Of a DNA stretch of 64,000 nucleotides, positions 53,908-64,000 are shown in pieces. The stretch spans positions 248,001 to 312,000 of the forward strand of contig NZ_JAXAFK010000001.1 in NCBI RefSeq assembly GCF_033898505.1. Reading direction: 5' to 3'. The stretch's first letter is position 1; each line of letters opens with the position of its first letter. This DNA comes from Pectobacterium carotovorum. Lineage in GTDB: Bacteria; Pseudomonadota; Gammaproteobacteria; Enterobacterales; Enterobacteriaceae. Below the pieces are notes generated by a model that did no database searches, was not told where the DNA came from, and saw only the letters and a list, made by a program, of their open reading frames with translations. The position numbers and the translations under genes are program-made.

Positions 53908-53945
53908 AAAGTGGCTTTCCGTGATGAATGGAAAGCCACTTTTTT
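53908..53945 (+). terminator. Rho-independent terminator after ppnP
   Basis: AAGTGGCTTTCC pairs exactly with GGAAAGCCACTT around GTGATGAAT, followed by TTTT. The following 53946-54372 is AT-rich spacer, with no gene seen, and must hold the promoter of the chemoreceptor gene. Confidence 0.88.
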
Positions 53946-54372
53946 ATTACCCCGCTATTTTTTGATTCGTCATACGCTGTCGTTTTCTTCTCATAACAGT
54001 AATCATTAATTCCATATATGAGCTGCTTTATTTAATTTCGTTTATTAATTAATAATACGAAAGAATGGCGAATTTATTAGGAATTATCCCTGATTTGTTA
54101 AAATTCAATAAATAATGTACCGCACCAATAATGTTTTTCTATGGTAAATAATAAGTTGTTTGTCCTTATTATTTTTTTTAACTTGGGTTTTTATTCTGAA
54201 TCTTTGGCTTGATGCTCCTACGGCACCTTTTTTGTCGTCATCTTGTGGTTGAACGTATTAATTATCAGGGCAGCTTTTAAGATAAATAGCGGTGATAGAA
54301 TGTGATCGCATTCAAGTTTTATTTTGCTGTGCCGTTATGGATAGTATAACTATTCTACGCAAAGAGTATTTT

Positions 54373-56163
54373 ATGCTAAAAACGACGCGCTCCCGCATTC
54401 TTGCGGCCTGTTCGACCATTGTTGTGCTTTCGCTTGTTATTAATACCTTTCTTAATTACACCATCGCCAATAACGCTAATAAGGAATCGATCCAGAATAC
54501 GCTGGACGCGGTAGCGACTAGCCACAGTATCGCGATTAGCGACTGGGTTGCTTCTAAAACGCAGATGATTTCCGCGTTGCACGATCGCGCGATAAAGGAT
54601 GAGGATCCGATCCCGCTGTTTAAACAGATTGTGGCATCCGGCGGATTCCTGAACGTCTACATGGGCTACGCCAATGGTACTGCCAAGTTTGCCGATCCAG
54701 GCGGCATCCCTGCTGATTACAACCCGACCGTCAGACCCTGGTATCAGCAGGCCGTGAAAGAAGGCAAGCCGTTAGCGACCGCGCCATACGTTGATATGGT
54801 AACGAATACGCTGGTGGTTTCTTTCGTCGCGCCTGTACTGGAAGGAAGTACGGTCAGAGGTGTAGTCGGCAGCGACGTCACAATGAAAAGCGTGATCGAA
54901 AACGTCAAAGCGATTAACCCGAGCCCGGGGAGTTTCGGCGTGCTGATTGACCGCAGTGGGACGATTATTGCGCACCCGGATGAAAAACTGACGCTGAAAA
55001 ATATCACCGAGATTGCTCCTGCGATTAACCTGAACGACATTCTTTCTGCGGATAGCGCCCGCGATGTGGATTTTTCCGGATCGACCAAACTGGTGTTGGC
55101 AAAACCAATTACTGGCACGAACTGGTACATGCTGGTGGCGTTGGACAAAGCCGAAGCTACGGCGGGCATGCGTTCTCTGCTGTCTACATCGGTCATCACG
55201 CTGGTTGCCATCGCGCTGCTGGGAACATTGGTGATTGGCTTCATCATCACGTCAACGCTCAAGCGTCTGCTGCAAATCCGCGACGCAATGGATGATATCA
55301 GCAACGGCAATAACGATCTGACGCAGCGCCTGCCGGATGAAGGGCATGATGAAGTCGCGCAAATTGCCCGCTCGTTTAACATCTTTGTCGATAAGATCAG
55401 TCAGGTCATGATCCAGATTCGGGATATCAGCGCCTCGCTTCAGGTCGCGGCGGATGAAATCTCTGCGGGGAACAACGATCTGTCGGCGCGTACCGAATCT
55501 GCGGCGTCGAGCATTCAGCAAACGGCAGCCTCGCTGGAAGAAATCTCTGCGGCGGTGACGCAGTCGGCAGGATCGGCGCAGCAGGTTAACGCTAAGGCGT
55601 TGCTGCTGTCGAAAGATGCAGGCACGGGCGGAAAAGTGGTCTCCGATGTGATTGTGACGATGGAAGAGATCGTGGTCGCGTCTGGGAAAATCGGCGATAT
55701 CATCGGCGTGATTGATGGCATTGCATTCCAGACTAACATTCTGGCGCTTAATGCTGCGGTAGAAGCGGCGCGTGCGGGTGAACAGGGCCGTGGTTTCGCC
55801 GTGGTTGCTGGTGAAGTTCGCAGCCTGGCACAGCGCAGTGCGCAGGCCGCAAAAGAAATTAAAGAGCTGATTGAATCGACGGTTTCCAGCGTGACGTCTG
55901 GCTCAGTGCAGGTTCGTCAGGCCAGCGATACGATGAATGAAATTGTCGGCGGCGTGTCTACGGTGAGCTCGGTGATGTCTGAAATTACGCATGCGGCAGA
56001 TGAACAAATGCGTGGCATCAACGAGATCAACAAAGCGGTTGCGCAGTTGGATTCGATGGTGCAACAAAACGCCGCGCTGGTGCAGGAATCTGCTGCTGCG
56101 TCGGGGGCGTTGCAATCACAGGCTGAAGAGCTGAACGCCGTCGTCGGGGCATTCCGGGTCTAA
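54373..56163 (+). CDS. Methyl-accepting chemotaxis protein with dCache sensor
   Basis: I place the start at [20 protein letters not shown] (54373); upstream in-frame codons lack a ribosome site and would precede a normal transmembrane start. The 596-residue receptor has one membrane helix (residues 9-32), a periplasmic dCache-type sensor with the ligand-motif-like [12 protein letters not shown], a second membrane helix (near 275-295), HAMP, and a cytoplasmic signalling hairpin with the tip [20 protein letters not shown]. The end NAVVGAFRV lacks an NWETF-type CheR-docking tail, so adaptation depends on other receptors. The dCache motif suggests amino acids or similar small ligands; the ligand is not proven. 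The gene interrupts the E. coli-like ppnP-rdgC order. Confidence 0.92.
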   Translation: MLKTTRSRILAACSTIVVLSLVINTFLNYTIANNANKESIQNTLDAVATSHSIAISDWVASKTQMISALHDRAIKDEDPIPLFKQIVASGGFLNVYMGYANGTAKFADPGGIPADYNPTVRPWYQQAVKEGKPLATAPYVDMVTNTLVVSFVAPVLEGSTVRGVVGSDVTMKSVIENVKAINPSPGSFGVLIDRSGTIIAHPDEKLTLKNITEIAPAINLNDILSADSARDVDFSGSTKLVLAKPITGTNWYMLVALDKAEATAGMRSLLSTSVITLVAIALLGTLVIGFIITSTLKRLLQIRDAMDDISNGNNDLTQRLPDEGHDEVAQIARSFNIFVDKISQVMIQIRDISASLQVAADEISAGNNDLSARTESAASSIQQTAASLEEISAAVTQSAGSAQQVNAKALLLSKDAGTGGKVVSDVIVTMEEIVVASGKIGDIIGVIDGIAFQTNILALNAAVEAARAGEQGRGFAVVAGEVRSLAQRSAQAAKEIKELIESTVSSVTSGSVQVRQASDTMNEIVGGVSTVSSVMSEITHAADEQMRGINEINKAVAQLDSMVQQNAALVQESAAASGALQSQAEELNAVVGAFRV

Positions 56164-56258
56164 CGGATGTATCACTGAAGATGTATTGCCCGCGGCCAGA
56201 ATGGTAGCGGGCAATTACCGATTGTATTAACAATCGACTGTATTAACAATCGACAGCA

Positions 56259-57188
56259 TTAACGTTGGGCTTCTCCGCCCAGCGCTTCAATCAGATTCGC
56301 AATCAATGCCGCCAGTTCGCTGGTCATCAAAATGAAATCAGCATCAAATCGCTGAGCAAAATCTTCCCGATCGATATCGTCATTTTGTTCCCGCAGCGTA
56401 TCGGAGAACTTCAACCGTTTTACCGAACCGTCTTCGGACAAGACCAACTGAATACGTTCCTGCCAATCCAGCGCCAGCTTGGTGACCAGTTTGCCTGCTT
56501 CAATGTGCACAGCGATTTCGTCGCAGACCAAATCCTGTTTTTTGCAGCGGATAACGCCACCGTCTTCCAGAATCGCTTTTAGCTCCGCTTCATCCTGTAA
56601 CGTGAAACCGGCCGCCGGCTCACCGGAACGTACCCATTCGGTCAGCGTCAGCTCGATAGGGTTTTCCATCGTCAGCGGCACAACGGGCAGTGACCCCAGC
56701 GTTTTGCGCAGCAGCGCCAGCGTATCTTCCGCTTTTTTGGCGCTGGCGGCATCGACCATAATCAGGCCATTAACCGTATCGATCCACATCCAGACCTGAC
56801 TGAAACGGCTGAACGCGCGCGGCAGCAGGCTATGCAGCACTTCGTCTTTCAGCGAGTCTTTTTCGGTTTTTTTCAGCTTACGGTGCTGTTCCGCTTCCAG
56901 ACGTTCGATTTTGGCCTGAAGGGTTTGCTTGATGACCGGAGACGGCAGGATTTTTTCTTCTTTACGGACGCAGATAACGATTTGCCCATTAACGACGTGC
57001 GTTAATGCATCGCTATGCGACCCCATCGGCGATACCCAACCCGTTTTCATCATATCCTGACTGCCGCACGGGGTGAACGTGAAAGCGCTGAGCCGTTTTT
57101 CCAGTTCATCCGCAGATAAAACGTTATCTTTGGACAGCGCGCTGTCTCGGCTTAGGCGGTAAATCATTAAGTTTTTAAACCACAACAT
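56259..57188 (-). CDS. rdgC: Recombination-associated protein RdgC
   Basis: From [15 protein letters not shown], the standard RdgC start, the protein is about 309 residues, a few more than E. coli RdgC. An upstream in-frame ATG would add 57 unrelated residues that run across an ERIC element. RdgC forms a ring dimer that binds double-stranded DNA and limits RecA action. Conserved blocks are [19 protein letters not shown] and [11 protein letters not shown]. It is divergent from mak, as in E. coli. Confidence 0.94.
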   Translation of the reverse strand: MLWFKNLMIYRLSRDSALSKDNVLSADELEKRLSAFTFTPCGSQDMMKTGWVSPMGSHSDALTHVVNGQIVICVRKEEKILPSPVIKQTLQAKIERLEAEQHRKLKKTEKDSLKDEVLHSLLPRAFSRFSQVWMWIDTVNGLIMVDAASAKKAEDTLALLRKTLGSLPVVPLTMENPIELTLTEWVRSGEPAAGFTLQDEAELKAILEDGGVIRCKKQDLVCDEIAVHIEAGKLVTKLALDWQERIQLVLSEDGSVKRLKFSDTLREQNDDIDREDFAQRFDADFILMTSELAALIANLIEALGGEAQR

Positions 57189-57340
57189 GGTGTTATCCCT
57201 GACTGGGCGCGCAGGTTTGCACGCGGGTTTGTAATGTTGCGCGCATGATAACGAATTCGAGGCCGTAATGTGGAATAAAATACCGGGATTCAGAGGAATA
57301 CCTATCACGCTTTGCGTTGTCGCTGATTGGTTTCTCTGGT

Positions 57341-57402
<62 letters not shown>

Positions 57403-57476
57403 CTACTACCAATAAGAACGTTTTCAGGTCGGTGACAAACTTACGCGGGCCTATTTACAACACGTGGGGAGACATC

Positions 57477-58388
57477 ATGAGAATCGGTATCGATCTGGGC
57501 GGGACGAAAACGGAAGTCATCGCGCTGGATGATGAAGGGCAGGAGCGTTTTCGGCAGCGTATGCCGACGCCAAGAAATGACTACCCGGAAACGCTACGGA
57601 CTATTGTCACGCTGGTGGAGATGGCTGAAAAAGCGATTGGCTGTCGCGGCAGCGTCGGCGTAGGGATTCCCGGTACGCTGTCGCCGTTTACCGGCAAGGT
57701 AAAAAATGCCAACTCCACCTGGCTCAACGGTCAGGCGTTGGATCTCGATCTCGCCACGCTGCTGAATCGGCCCGTACGGGTCGCCAATGACGCGAACTGT
57801 TTCGCTGTTTCAGAGGCGGTTGACGGTGCCGGGGCAGGGAAGAAAACCGTCTTCGCAGTCATCATTGGAACTGGCTGTGGATCGGGAATTGCGCTGAACA
57901 GTCAGGCTCACGTCGGCGGCAACGGCATTGCGGGCGAATGGGGGCATAACCCGCTGCCCTGGATGGATGACGATGAGCTGCGCTATCGGCAGACGGTTCC
58001 CTGCTACTGCGGTAAGTCCGGATGCATTGAAACGTTTATCTCCGGCACCGGGTTTGCCGTGGATTACCAGCGCCTGAGCGGCCAGCCGCACAAGGGCGAA
58101 GCAATTATTGCCTTAGCAGAGCAGGGCGATCCCATCGCCGAGCTGGCGTTGCAGCGCTATGAGCATCGTCTGGCAAAATCGCTGGCGCATGTGATTAACC
58201 TGCTCGACCCTGATGTGGTAGTGCTGGGAGGTGGAATGAGCAACGTTTCTCGCCTTTACCAGACCGTGCCGGAAAAGATTAAACAGTGGATCTTTGGCGG
58301 CGAGTGCGAAACGCCCGTGCTTCAGGCCATTCACGGCGACTCCAGCGGGGTACGCGGAGCCGCCTGGCTTTGGCCGAAGACGGAGTAA
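57477..58388 (+). CDS. mak: Fructokinase Mak (ROK family)
   Basis: The true start is [19 protein letters not shown], with GGGGAGA before it; earlier codons run through the ERIC element. The 303-residue kinase has the phosphate-binding DLGGTKTE, the catalytic Asp in NDANCF, the ROK zinc site [10 protein letters not shown] with the HNP segment (EWGHNPLPW), and VVLGGGMSN. It phosphorylates fructose with ATP. araJ, next to it in E. coli, is absent, and sbcC follows convergently. Confidence 0.94.
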   Translation: MRIGIDLGGTKTEVIALDDEGQERFRQRMPTPRNDYPETLRTIVTLVEMAEKAIGCRGSVGVGIPGTLSPFTGKVKNANSTWLNGQALDLDLATLLNRPVRVANDANCFAVSEAVDGAGAGKKTVFAVIIGTGCGSGIALNSQAHVGGNGIAGEWGHNPLPWMDDDELRYRQTVPCYCGKSGCIETFISGTGFAVDYQRLSGQPHKGEAIIALAEQGDPIAELALQRYEHRLAKSLAHVINLLDPDVVVLGGGMSNVSRLYQTVPEKIKQWIFGGECETPVLQAIHGDSSGVRGAAWLWPKTE

Positions 58389-58406
58389 TTGCAGACCGAA
58401 TAATCG

Positions 58407-61400
58407 CTAAACGGCGTACTGTGGCGCCAGTCGGCTGACGCCCAGTCCGTTAACCTTCTGCACTTTGATCTGTACCGGAATACGCTCTTTCATGGCTTCG
58501 ACATGGCTAATAACGCCGATGGTTTTACCCGAGGCATTCAGGTTATCCAGTGCGTCCAGCGCGATATCCAACGTTTCGGCATCCAGCGTGCCGAAGCCTT
58601 CATCCAGAAACAGCGAGTCGATACTGGCTTTATGGCTGACCAGATCGGACAGCGCCAGCGCCAGCGACAGACTGACCAGGAAGCTTTCGCCGCCGGATAG
58701 CGTTTTTGTGTCGCGCTCGGCGTCTGCCTGCCAGGTATCCATCACCAGAAGTTCCAGTTCGCCACCGGGCTTACGCTTTAGCTGATAGCGATCGTGCAGG
58801 CGTGAAAGCTGGAGATTGGCGAGATAGACCAGATGATCCAAGGTCAGCCCCTGAGCAAACTTGCGGAATTTATCCCCTTTACTTGAACCGATTAGCGAGT
58901 TTAGCGTCTCCCAGTCGTCATTCCTTTGCTGGCTTTGGGCGATCTCGTTAAGTAAATCCTGCTGGTTCTGACGCTGTTGTTTATCATCAGCCAACTGGCG
59001 CTGGAATTCTCCCTGCTGCCGCAGGTTGGTTTTCAGCGTTTCATCCAGCGCAGCAAACTGCTGTTGTATCACCTCTTGCGTGACGTCTTCCGTCAGGGAT
59101 GTTGGCCGTTTTTGCTGATGGGCAAGCAATTCCTGTTCAGCCTGCTGACGCAGCGCCGCCGCCTGTTGCATGCTCTGATACAGCGCTTCCTTTAATGCCT
59201 GCAATGTCTGGCGTTCCTGTTCATCAAGCAGGGCATGGAGAAAGGCAGTTTCATCACCGAAAGCGCTTTGCTGCAGCGCCTGAGTGAAGCGTTCGGTCGC
59301 ACTCTCATGCTGGCGCGTGCTCTGTTCATACTGCTGTTGCGTGCTAGCCAGCTCACCTGTCAGACGGCTCAACGTCGTTTCGGTTTGCTGACGAGCTGAC
59401 AGGGCTAGCCTGAGCGCATCGTCATACTGCTGGCTGGTTCGCTGTAGCTGTTCGCGCACATCGGCGATTTGCCTGTCCCCAAACAGCTTCTGCCGCTCTT
59501 GTTGGCTCTCGCTGAGCAACGCCAGGTGCTGTTCCAGGTACTGTTGCTGCGTTTGGATGTGCTGTGTTGCCTCGTTCACGCTGTGATGCAGATGTTGAAG
59601 ATCGCTTTCCAGCGTGGCTAACAGGGGAATTAAGCGAGATTGCTCCTGCTCTTTGATTTTCCAGTCTTGCCATTCGCTTTCGCGCTGGGCCAGCCAGCCA
59701 TCCTGTGCGTCAACTTCTGGCAGAAGAAGCCCCACCGTTGCCAACGTCTGGGTAATTTCCTGAGTATGCTGCGTGAGCTGCTGCTGCACATTTTGCAGTG
59801 ACTGAGTTGTTTCTTCCTGCGTAACGCGTAGCGAAGTGTGTTGCTGGGTGTTCAGCGCGATTTTCTGATCGAGTTCCCGCTGCAATGCTTCTTCGGCAGT
59901 CAGTAAATCCTTACTTTCCTGCCACTGTTTTTGCAATTGCTCACGAACGGTAATCTGCTGCCGAATAGCCTGTTCTTCGGTTTCACGTTGTGTAAGCCAG
60001 GCGGCGATCTCGTTCTGCTGTTCCAGCGTGTAGTTAACTTGTAAGCGCTCACTGACATCTTGCCACTGTTGGAGCAGGGTTTGATGTTCGCTATCGAGTT
60101 GAGCGATGTCCTGCTGCAACTGCTCCCGCTGCTGCTCTAGCGAGGACAATTGCGCCGTCGTATTTGCTAGCGTTGTCGTTAACCGGTTCACTTCCTGCTG
60201 TAGCGCCGTCAGACGGCTTTGGGTTTCAGACGGTTGCAGCGCCTGATAGCGTTCAATGGACGGGTGCTCGGTTGAGCCACATAGCGGACAGGCTTCTCCG
60301 GCCTGTAGCCGTTGTCGTTCGGCTTCCAGCTTAACGATACGTTCTTCCTGCCGGTACACCGTTTCCAGATCGGCCAGATGCTGGCTGCGTTGTTCGTACT
60401 CGGATTGTTGCTGTTTCCGTAATACGTCTGACTGGTCGATATACCCTTGTATCTCAACCTGTTTGGCGAGGTGCTGCTGCTTGCGTACATGAAGGCGCTG
60501 AAACTGGTCGCTGACGGTTGCGAGCTGTCGGCATGCCGTTCGCTGATCAATGAGTTGATTGAACCTCTGGTGCAGGGTGGAAAGCGACTGGTGCGCGTCC
60601 TGATGTTGCCGCGTCTCATCGTGTTGTGTGAACTGCTGGCGCGCTGCATCAACGACCTTTTGTTGTTCACGACGTTGTGTCGTCAGCGTTTCGGCTGCCT
60701 GCTGTAGCGTACCCGCTTGTTCTGTGTGCTGTGCCTGTTTTTGCTCCAGTTTCTGCTGCTCGCCCTGAAGCTGGCTCAACTGCCGAAACTGGGTGCGCCA
60801 GACAGGCAACTGCACTCCCCACTGCTGATGGTGCGCGTGTTGCTGGCGGTAAGACTGGATGTTTTCAAGCTGCCGTTTAGCCTGCTGTTGCTCTGCCGCT
60901 GTCTGGGTTTGCTTGTTTTCATCGGCGTGCAGGCGAGCCTGCGCTTTTGCCAGATCGTCCTGCTGCTGGATTTTTTGCTGCACCAGCGTGGCAATGCGAT
61001 GGTCAAGCGGCACAACCTGCTCGTTGATCAGTTGCTCTTGCTGTTGTCGTATCTGTTTGTGCTCATTAACATCCTGTTCCGCTTTTTCTTCCTGCTGACG
61101 TAGCGTTGTCAGGGCTGCTTGCTCGGCGGTTTGCTTCGCGGTCAATTGTTGAATGTGCTGGGCGAGCGCAAGAGACTCTTGCCGATAGCGCTCTCGCTCC
61201 TGGTGTAACGGCCTCAGTTTTTCTGCCGGTTCACTGTTGGCTAGCTTGTCGAGCTGCGGCCTGGCCTGCTGAATGGCGGATTCAGCACTTGCATGTTGTG
61301 CCTGCGTATTGGTCAGTTGTGTTTGCCGCTGCGTCAGTTGCTCAAACCAGCGTAGCGTAGTCAGCGCTTGCTCACGCTCGACGTTGCCCCGCAGCTCCTG

Positions 61401-62090
61401 CTGGATCAGCTCGGCAAGCTGTGCTTCCACCTGCTGACGCTGCTCATCAGTCAATAGCTGAATACCGGATGCTCGCGCCTGTAGCGTATTCAATGCTACG
61501 TTTGCCTGTTTGTGCTTGTCATACACGCGTTCGGAAATCAGGCCGTAAATGTCCGTACCGGTCAGCTCTTCCAGCAGCTCTGCGCGGTCGTCTGCTTTCG
61601 CATTGAGGAACGCGGCAAACTGGCCTTGTGACAGCATCATGGAACGCGTGAAACGGCCGAAATCCAGCCCGGTGAGCTGCGTGATCATCTCTTTCTTATC
61701 ATTGAGTTTTTCACACAGAATTTTGCCGTCTTCAATGAGCGCGAGTTCGGCCTTGGGAGACTGCAAATTGCCATCAGGGACATTTCTTGCCCGACGTTGG
61801 CTCCAGAAGGCGCGGTAGCCCACGCCTTTCACCTCGAATTCGACCTCGGCAAGGCATTCTGCGGTATTACGCGTCATCAGATCATTCTGGCTGGCGGAAA
61901 GCAGGCCAAGCCGTGGTGTTTCGTGGTACAGCGCCAGACAGATGGCATCCAGCAGCGTAGTTTTTCCCGCGCCAGTCGGGCCAGTAATCGCAAATAAGCC
62001 GTTGCTGGAAAACGGCTCCTGCGTGAATTCGATCTTCCATTCGCCTTTCAGCGCGTTGAGGTTCTTTAAGCGCAGACTGAGAATCTTCAT
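58407..62090 (-). CDS. sbcC: Nuclease SbcCD subunit C
   Basis: The 1227-residue SMC-like ATPase has an N-terminal Walker A (GPTGAGKTT, near residue 37), two very long coiled coils rich in Gln, and the zinc hook ACPLCGS near residue 600. The C-terminal half carries the signature [18 protein letters not shown] and Walker [14 protein letters not shown]. With SbcD it cuts DNA hairpins and ends at replication forks. The ATG overlaps the sbcD stop by 4 bases. The unusual glutamine content is typical of enterobacterial SbcC. Confidence 0.95.
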   Translation of the reverse strand: MKILSLRLKNLNALKGEWKIEFTQEPFSSNGLFAITGPTGAGKTTLLDAICLALYHETPRLGLLSASQNDLMTRNTAECLAEVEFEVKGVGYRAFWSQRRARNVPDGNLQSPKAELALIEDGKILCEKLNDKKEMITQLTGLDFGRFTRSMMLSQGQFAAFLNAKADDRAELLEELTGTDIYGLISERVYDKHKQANVALNTLQARASGIQLLTDEQRQQVEAQLAELIQQELRGNVEREQALTTLRWFEQLTQRQTQLTNTQAQHASAESAIQQARPQLDKLANSEPAEKLRPLHQERERYRQESLALAQHIQQLTAKQTAEQAALTTLRQQEEKAEQDVNEHKQIRQQQEQLINEQVVPLDHRIATLVQQKIQQQDDLAKAQARLHADENKQTQTAAEQQQAKRQLENIQSYRQQHAHHQQWGVQLPVWRTQFRQLSQLQGEQQKLEQKQAQHTEQAGTLQQAAETLTTQRREQQKVVDAARQQFTQHDETRQHQDAHQSLSTLHQRFNQLIDQRTACRQLATVSDQFQRLHVRKQQHLAKQVEIQGYIDQSDVLRKQQQSEYEQRSQHLADLETVYRQEERIVKLEAERQRLQAGEACPLCGSTEHPSIERYQALQPSETQSRLTALQQEVNRLTTTLANTTAQLSSLEQQREQLQQDIAQLDSEHQTLLQQWQDVSERLQVNYTLEQQNEIAAWLTQRETEEQAIRQQITVREQLQKQWQESKDLLTAEEALQRELDQKIALNTQQHTSLRVTQEETTQSLQNVQQQLTQHTQEITQTLATVGLLLPEVDAQDGWLAQRESEWQDWKIKEQEQSRLIPLLATLESDLQHLHHSVNEATQHIQTQQQYLEQHLALLSESQQERQKLFGDRQIADVREQLQRTSQQYDDALRLALSARQQTETTLSRLTGELASTQQQYEQSTRQHESATERFTQALQQSAFGDETAFLHALLDEQERQTLQALKEALYQSMQQAAALRQQAEQELLAHQQKRPTSLTEDVTQEVIQQQFAALDETLKTNLRQQGEFQRQLADDKQQRQNQQDLLNEIAQSQQRNDDWETLNSLIGSSKGDKFRKFAQGLTLDHLVYLANLQLSRLHDRYQLKRKPGGELELLVMDTWQADAERDTKTLSGGESFLVSLSLALALSDLVSHKASIDSLFLDEGFGTLDAETLDIALDALDNLNASGKTIGVISHVEAMKERIPVQIKVQKVNGLGVSRLAPQYAV

Positions 62091-63325
62091 TTGGCGGGCT
62101 CGCTATTTTCCAGTTCATCAATAACCTGATTAAACAGCGTGCGGACACGCTGCTGGCGACCCTCTTCCATGTCTGTCTCCGTTGCCAGACGACGTTCAAA
62201 AACGTCATGTACGCTGAGCTCGTTCAGCGTTTCCTTGTCCTGTTGCGTCATTGCCTGCAGGCGCTGTTCACGCGTGCGGCGCAGCAGCAGTACTTCAACG
62301 GGCAGATTCTCGGTCATTGACTGAACGCGTTTTTGCATGTCGCTGAGATAATCCTGCGTGTTGATTTCGATATCCAGCCACACGGGTTTGTCACCCTGAT
62401 AGTTCTGGAATGCGGCCAGCTGTCGTTCAATGTCGCTCAGGCTACCTTTAATCAACTGCATCGGCTGAGTGACGGGAATAGGCAGGATGTCTATCTGCGG
62501 GGGAATGGGCGGCGACGCGTCTGGTGTAAAACTGACCAGACAAACGGACTTCTCACTGTTGAGTTCGTCAAAACTCAGCGGGATAGGCGAACCGCTGTAG
62601 CGAATATGCTCGCTTTGGGTCACGCGCTGCGGGCGGTGAATATGGCCGAGCGCGATATAATCCGCAGGGGGAAAAGCCTGGGCAGGGAAAGCATCGAGCG
62701 TACCAATATAGATATCGCGTACCGATTCCGAGGCGGTTGCGCCAATTGTCGTCAGGTGCCCGGTTGCAATAACCGGCAGCGGCAGGCCAAGTTCATCGCG
62801 CTTTTGGCAAGCCAGTTGGTAACACTGCTGGTAGTGCGCGGTAATCGCTTCCTGTAGCGCCAGCTGTTTTTCATCCCCTGATTGCCCGGCTTTGCTGGTC
62901 AATACATCGCGTGGACGTAAAAAAGGAATGGCGCAGAGCAGGGCGCCGGGCTGCTGCTGACGGTTTTCCAACAGGAGCACCTGCTGGGCCGGATCGTCGC
63001 TGGCGCAGGCAATCACGCGCGTGTTCAGGCAGGCCAGCAAATCGCGGGATTCGTTTAACATCGCGACGGAATCATGATTTCCGCCGAGAATGATGAGCTG
63101 GCAGCCTGTGCGCTGTAGCGCTACCACGAAGCTATAATACATTTCCCGCGCATAGCTGGGGGGCGAGCCGTTATCAAAAATATCGCCTGCGACTATAATG
63201 GCATCGACCTGATGCTGCTCCACCTGAGCGATGAGCCAGTGAAGAAAAGCCTGATGTTCAGCGGCGCGGCTTTTGGTATAAAAATATTGTCCTAAATGCC
63301 AATCGGCGGTGTGGATAATGCGCAT
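62087..63325 (-). CDS. sbcD: Nuclease SbcCD subunit D
   Basis: From [20 protein letters not shown] the protein is 412 residues; a longer ATG reading adds 16 unrelated residues. It is an Mre11-type calcineurin-like phosphoesterase with all metal motifs: [26 protein letters not shown] and LGHIHRPQ. It is the nuclease subunit of SbcCD, first gene of the sbcDC operon, divergent from phoB. Confidence 0.95.
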   Translation of the reverse strand: MRIIHTADWHLGQYFYTKSRAAEHQAFLHWLIAQVEQHQVDAIIVAGDIFDNGSPPSYAREMYYSFVVALQRTGCQLIILGGNHDSVAMLNESRDLLACLNTRVIACASDDPAQQVLLLENRQQQPGALLCAIPFLRPRDVLTSKAGQSGDEKQLALQEAITAHYQQCYQLACQKRDELGLPLPVIATGHLTTIGATASESVRDIYIGTLDAFPAQAFPPADYIALGHIHRPQRVTQSEHIRYSGSPIPLSFDELNSEKSVCLVSFTPDASPPIPPQIDILPIPVTQPMQLIKGSLSDIERQLAAFQNYQGDKPVWLDIEINTQDYLSDMQKRVQSMTENLPVEVLLLRRTREQRLQAMTQQDKETLNELSVHDVFERRLATETDMEEGRQQRVRTLFNQVIDELENSEPAK

Positions 63326-63516
63326 CGTGCTCTCTCGATATTCATGCCGCGTGGCGGTGGATGACGTTGTCATTATAGGGAATGGTGTGCTGTCATCGTA
63401 ATGCCATGATTATATATAGCAGGGATGACGGCTGTCGCGGTGGAATCCGGAGTTTGGAAAGCGGCTCGAAAAATCGGATGTATACGTTGTAACATCGCGC
63501 GGAGAGGGCCGTGTGT

Positions 63517-63550
63517 TTTTCATAAATCTGTCATAAAACTGACGCATAAT
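63517..63550 (+). promoter_or_regulatory. Pho box and phoB promoter
   Basis: The element CTGTCATAAAACTGACG (63528-63544) with an upstream TTCATAAAT half-site matches the PhoB box (CTGTCATAAAWCTGTCA) and its surroundings in E. coli phoB. Phosphorylated PhoB should activate its own operon here under phosphate limitation. It lies about 50 bases before the phoB start. Confidence 0.85.
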
Positions 63551-63596
63551 GCCTTTCGCCTGCTAACAGCGACGATGATTAACGACAGGATTAACA

Positions 63597-64000
63597 ATGG
63601 CAAAACGCATATTAGTCGTGGAAGATGAAGCACCAATTCGTGAAATGGTCTGCTTTGTACTGGAGCAAAATGGTTATCAACCAGTTGAAGCCGAAGATTA
63701 TGACAGCGCGGTAACGCAACTGTCGGAGCCGTTCCCAGAACTGGTGTTATTGGACTGGATGCTGCCAGGAGGTTCGGGCCTGCAATTCATTAAGCATATG
63801 AAGCGCGAGGCGCTGACGCGTGATATTCCGGTGATGATGTTGACCGCACGCGGTGAAGAAGAAGACCGTGTACGCGGGCTTGAAGTGGGTGCGGATGATT
63901 ACATTACCAAGCCGTTTTCACCCAAAGAATTAGTGGCGCGTATCAAAGCCGTGATGCGCCGTATTTCACCGATGGCGGTGGAAGAAGTCATTGAAATGCG
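63597..64000 (+). CDS. phoB: Phosphate response regulator PhoB (5' part)
   Basis: The frame is cut by the window end after about 134 codons, so the DNA-binding half is missing only because of the window. The receiver domain is complete: acidic pocket EDE at residues 9-11, phospho-acceptor Asp53 in LLDWMLPG, and Lys105 in TKPFSPKE. PhoB with PhoR controls the phosphate starvation regulon. The gene is divergent from sbcD, as in E. coli. Confidence 0.95.
   Translation, partial: MAKRILVVEDEAPIREMVCFVLEQNGYQPVEAEDYDSAVTQLSEPFPELVLLDWMLPGGSGLQFIKHMKREALTRDIPVMMLTARGEEEDRVRGLEVGADDYITKPFSPKELVARIKAVMRRISPMAVEEVIEM

Overview
The window looks like a chromosomal segment of a soft-rot enterobacterium, most probably Pectobacterium. 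A PL3 pectate lyase of the Pel-3/PelI type lies next to a PehA-type endopolygalacturonase, with uxuR-uxuA beside them. Several ERIC repeats are present, and the right end keeps the Escherichia-like order aroL, ppnP, rdgC, mak, sbcC, sbcD, phoB. The species is not decided here.

Layout. 1-4.25 kb is an AT-rich accessory region: a ParA-type ATPase with an unknown partner, a ribbon-helix-helix (RHH) regulator divergent from two tiny ORFs across a repeated GGTACGTAC site, small unknown proteins, and decayed sequence that includes a broken copy of the RHH gene. 4.3-12.8 kb holds a glutathione S-transferase and a complete ferric citrate system fecIRABCDE (minus strand) with a Fur box before fecI. 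13-23.2 kb holds an EAL phosphodiesterase, yjdM, mltB, a TauE-like permease with a convergent LysR regulator, a SiaABCD-type phosphatase/kinase/phosphoprotein/diguanylate cyclase operon, and a lipoprotein hydrolase. 23.3-28.7 kb is the pectin and hexuronate region: uxuR, uxuA, pel-3 and pehA. 28.9-48.8 kb is one system: a 4869-residue repeat adhesin followed by its type I exporter genes (TolC-like, ABC ATPase, HlyD-like). 49.4-52.4 kb holds yojI and ansB. 52.4-64 kb is the conserved aroL-phoB neighbourhood with a chemoreceptor gene between ppnP and rdgC; phoB is cut by the window end.

How the parts may work together. The EAL protein and SiaD make or destroy cyclic di-GMP, and the giant adhesin is the kind of surface protein whose production or retention cyclic di-GMP often controls. 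A functional link within this window is inference. Pel-3 and PehA attack plant pectin, UxuA feeds the hexuronate-to-KDG route, the chemoreceptor senses small ligands, and Fec supplies iron from citrate, which is abundant in plant sap.

Repeats. Five ERIC copies in three size classes are present, two of them directly upstream of siaA and pehA. Two further dispersed repeat families (about 150-230 bp and about 290 bp) occur twice each. The adhesin gene has a regular higher-order repeat of four Ig-like domains (about 1.21 kb). I saw no tRNA, rRNA, CRISPR array or intact insertion sequence.
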